Source of the DNA: Burkholderiales bacterium
GTDB taxonomy: Bacteria; Pseudomonadota; Gammaproteobacteria; Burkholderiales; SG8-39
DNA: 64,000 bases
Direction of reading: 5' to 3'
Assembly (NCBI GenBank): GCA_020848075.1
Contig: JADLAV010000031.1
Location: 246,831-310,830, forward strand
The notes beneath the pieces were generated by a model, which searched no databases, was not told the origin of the DNA, and saw only the letters and a list, made by a program, of their open reading frames with translations. Below are positions 62,385 to 64,000 of this stretch, in pieces; the stretch's first letter is position 1, and each line of letters opens with the position of its first letter. A program made the position numbers and the translations under genes.

Positions 62385-62909
62385 GTGCGTATCAACCGGA
62401 CCGAGCTCGGTTTCGCCGTCTTTGCGGCCGTCTCCGGCGCGCTTTGTTTTTGGCTCGGCGGTGCGGACGCGATCTGGCGGGCGCTCGGCAGCGCGGGTCG
62501 GACGGTGCTCATGATCGCGCCGATGTTCGCGGCGGGACTGCTGCTCGCGGGAATGGTGCACGTCCTGGTGCCGCGCGAGGGCGTGGCGCGGTGGCTGGGG
62601 GCGGCGTCGGGCGTGCGCGGGCTGCTGATCGCGATGGGGGTCGGCGCCTTCACACCGGGCGGCCCGTTCACCTCGTTTCCGCTGGTGGTCGCGCTCGCCG
62701 AGGCGGGCGCGGACGTCGGCGTGCTCGTCGCCTATCTCACGTCCTGGGCGACCCTCGGCTTCAACCGGATCCTCGTCTGGGAGCTACCGCTCCTCGGCGC
62801 GGATTTCGTCGTGCTGCGAGTGGTGGCCTCGCTCCCCTTGCCGCTGCTCGCCGGCCTGATCGCGCGCGCGATCGCCGCGCGGCTCCTCGCGCCGCGCCGC
62901 AGCGCCTGA
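62385..62909 (+). CDS. YraQ/DUF318-like permease, first half
   Basis: A 174-residue membrane protein with about four hydrophobic segments. A-F-T-P-G-G-P-F-T-S-F-P-L near residue 87 is the key motif of the permease family. The next gene carries the same motif, so each is one half of what in other bacteria is a single permease of about 320-350 residues. A GTG at 62385 gives a clean start; an earlier GTG 62346 would add 13 residues. Members are linked to metal or redox stress in some bacteria. Confidence 0.72.
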   Translation: MRINRTELGFAVFAAVSGALCFWLGGADAIWRALGSAGRTVLMIAPMFAAGLLLAGMVHVLVPREGVARWLGAASGVRGLLIAMGVGAFTPGGPFTSFPLVVALAEAGADVGVLVAYLTSWATLGFNRILVWELPLLGADFVVLRVVASLPLPLLAGLIARAIAARLLAPRRSA

Positions 62910-62912
62910 GGC

Positions 62913-63410
62913 ATGCTCCCGGAGATCGTGCTGTGGAGCCTCGCGATCGCGGCGTGCGCGAGCGCGTATCGACGCTCGCCGGCCGCGCTCGCCGGCGGCG
63001 GGCGGCGCACGCTCGAATTCGCGCGCGCGCTGTCGCTGCGGCTGCCGCTCGCAATCCTCGCGGCGTCGTTTCTCTCGCAGATCCTGCCGCGCGCCGTCGT
63101 CGGCGCGGCGATCGGACCGGAATCCGGCGCGCTCGGCGTGCTCGCCGCATCGCTCGCAGGCAGCATCATGCCGGGCGGCCCGTTCATCGCCTTCCCGCTC
63201 GCGGTGTCGTTCTACGACGCCGGCGCGGGGCTGCCGCAGATCGTGGCGCTCATCACCTCGTGGTCGGTCCTCGGGTTCGTCCGGATCGTGAGCTACGAGT
63301 GGCCGATGCTCGGGCCGCGCTTCGTCGCGCTGCGCATCGCGAGCGCGATCACGCTGCCGCCGCTTGCGGGCGCGATCGCCGCGGGGATCCTCTGGATGGC
63401 GGGGCGGTAG
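62913..63410 (+). CDS. YraQ/DUF318-like permease, second half
   Basis: A 165-residue membrane protein with about four hydrophobic segments, beginning 4 bp after the first half. I-M-P-G-G-P-F-I-A-F-P-L near residue 89 repeats the motif of its partner, and I-T-S-W-S-V-L-G near residue 112 also matches Y-L-T-S-W-A-T-L-G there. Two homologous halves as separate genes should form a heterodimer. ATG 62913. Confidence 0.72.
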   Translation: MLPEIVLWSLAIAACASAYRRSPAALAGGGRRTLEFARALSLRLPLAILAASFLSQILPRAVVGAAIGPESGALGVLAASLAGSIMPGGPFIAFPLAVSFYDAGAGLPQIVALITSWSVLGFVRIVSYEWPMLGPRFVALRIASAITLPPLAGAIAAGILWMAGR

Positions 63411-63492
63411 GGCTCACCGGCCGGGCCGGTGGCGCACGCAGCAACCGCTTATTGGACCGCCGCGTCCGCGGGCATGACTCGATCAGACGGGC

Positions 63493-63879
63493 TTAGCGGT
63501 AGGACCCGTGGAACCCGGTGCGCTCGAGGTCGCGCAAGCGGCGCTCGAGGTCGGCGTTGTCGGTCGCCTCCGCGAGGTAGCGCTCCACTTCACGCTGCTC
63601 CGCGCGCCAGAGCGAGCGCTTCACCGCACGGATGAGGCGCGTGAAGACATTGCCCACCGCTTCGGCTCGCAGCGCGCGTGCGCGCTCCTCGATCGGGCGG
63701 GCGTCTTCGCCGGCCGCGTCGCGTGCGACGGAGGCCCCGGCGGCCGCGACGGGTGCGGCGGAGGCTTCGGCGGCCGCGACGCGCGGCAGTTCGGCGGGTG
63801 CGCGTTTCGCGGTGCGGACCCGGGGCGGCGCTTCACGAAGCAGGCCGTCGCCCTCGTAGATCGGAACTCTTGCATTCAT
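63493..63879 (-). CDS. DUF3563-type protein with Ala-rich N-terminal extension
   Basis: A 128-residue protein from ATG 63879. The C-terminal Y-L-A-E-A-T-D-N-A-D-L-E-R-R-L-R-D-L-E-R follows the DUF3563 pattern of short beta/alphaproteobacterial proteins (usually about 50-60 residues). The first 70 residues are Ala/Arg-rich and low in complexity. The function of DUF3563 is unknown; it often appears in stress or RNA-related contexts. Upstream, 63880-64000 contains its promoter region and shows no other gene. Confidence 0.65.
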   Translation of the reverse strand: MNARVPIYEGDGLLREAPPRVRTAKRAPAELPRVAAAEASAAPVAAAGASVARDAAGEDARPIEERARALRAEAVGNVFTRLIRAVKRSLWRAEQREVERYLAEATDNADLERRLRDLERTGFHGSYR

Positions 63880-64000
63880 CCCAAAAACGGCAGTTAGCCG
63901 CTCGCAAACGTTATCGCCAGCACCTTTTTCGGTGGTGTGATCGCGGCAAGAACCTGCTTGAGATGCTCGCAACAACGGTGCCAGACCGATTTACCGTTCA

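Overview
The window is a GC-rich bacterial chromosome segment that reads best as a betaproteobacterium, probably Burkholderiales-like. The pointers are a DUF3563 protein, a perfect FNR/Anr box, two complete branched-chain amino acid (Liv) ABC operons, a TRAP transporter and short DUF/toxin-antitoxin cassettes. This is inferred from gene content. No rRNA, tRNA or CRISPR array was recognised. Genes are densely packed, many with ATGA or GTGA stop/start overlaps.

Layout. 1-7.2 kb: end of an FKBP isomerase, a glutathione S-transferase, an NAD-type malic enzyme with an FNR box, an ABC exporter, a shortened geranylgeranyl-reductase-like flavoprotein and an amidohydrolase. 7.3-10.0 kb: a uracil-DNA-glycosylase-superfamily protein and an alpha/beta-hydrolase-caspase fusion. 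10.3-17.3 kb: Liv operon 1 (J-G-F-H-M), an ATP/ADP-carrier-like transporter and a Tat-type aldo/keto reductase. 17.4-21.4 kb: a SnoaL-like protein, then a tightly coupled three-gene cassette headed by a GHKL ATPase with two proteins I do not recognise. 21.4-22.4 kb is the only long stretch without a gene.

22.4-44.3 kb is the most distinctive region. It holds a MarR regulator, a three-subunit molybdenum hydroxylase, a GntR regulator, a PLP enzyme, a two-subunit CoA-transferase, an LLM-class (F420-type) oxidoreductase and 5-oxoprolinase subunits PxpC, PxpB and PxpA. It continues with an F420:NADP reductase, the core coenzyme F420 biosynthesis genes (fused FO synthase, CofE, CofD, CofC), a TRAP transporter and a sulfopyruvate-decarboxylase-like pair. 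Two related palindromes lie at the two divergent junctions and are likely GntR operators. I propose an F420-assisted pathway for a nitrogen heterocycle or lactam: hydroxylation, hydride reduction, ATP-dependent ring opening, then CoA activation.

44.4-54.6 kb: Liv operon 2 in reverse orientation, a flavoprotein with a stand-alone 2Fe-2S partner, an M24 and an M20 hydrolase, and a divergent DUF1989 protein. This looks like uptake and breakdown of an amide or peptide-like compound. 54.8-64 kb: a secreted trypsin-like protease overlapping a membrane FHA protein, then an accessory stretch with a decayed ParDE-like module, a Cas4/RecB-like nuclease, a MaoC-like hydratase, an MFS remnant, a frameshifted DUF4258 gene with DUF2283, a HigBA-type module, a split permease and a DUF3563 protein.
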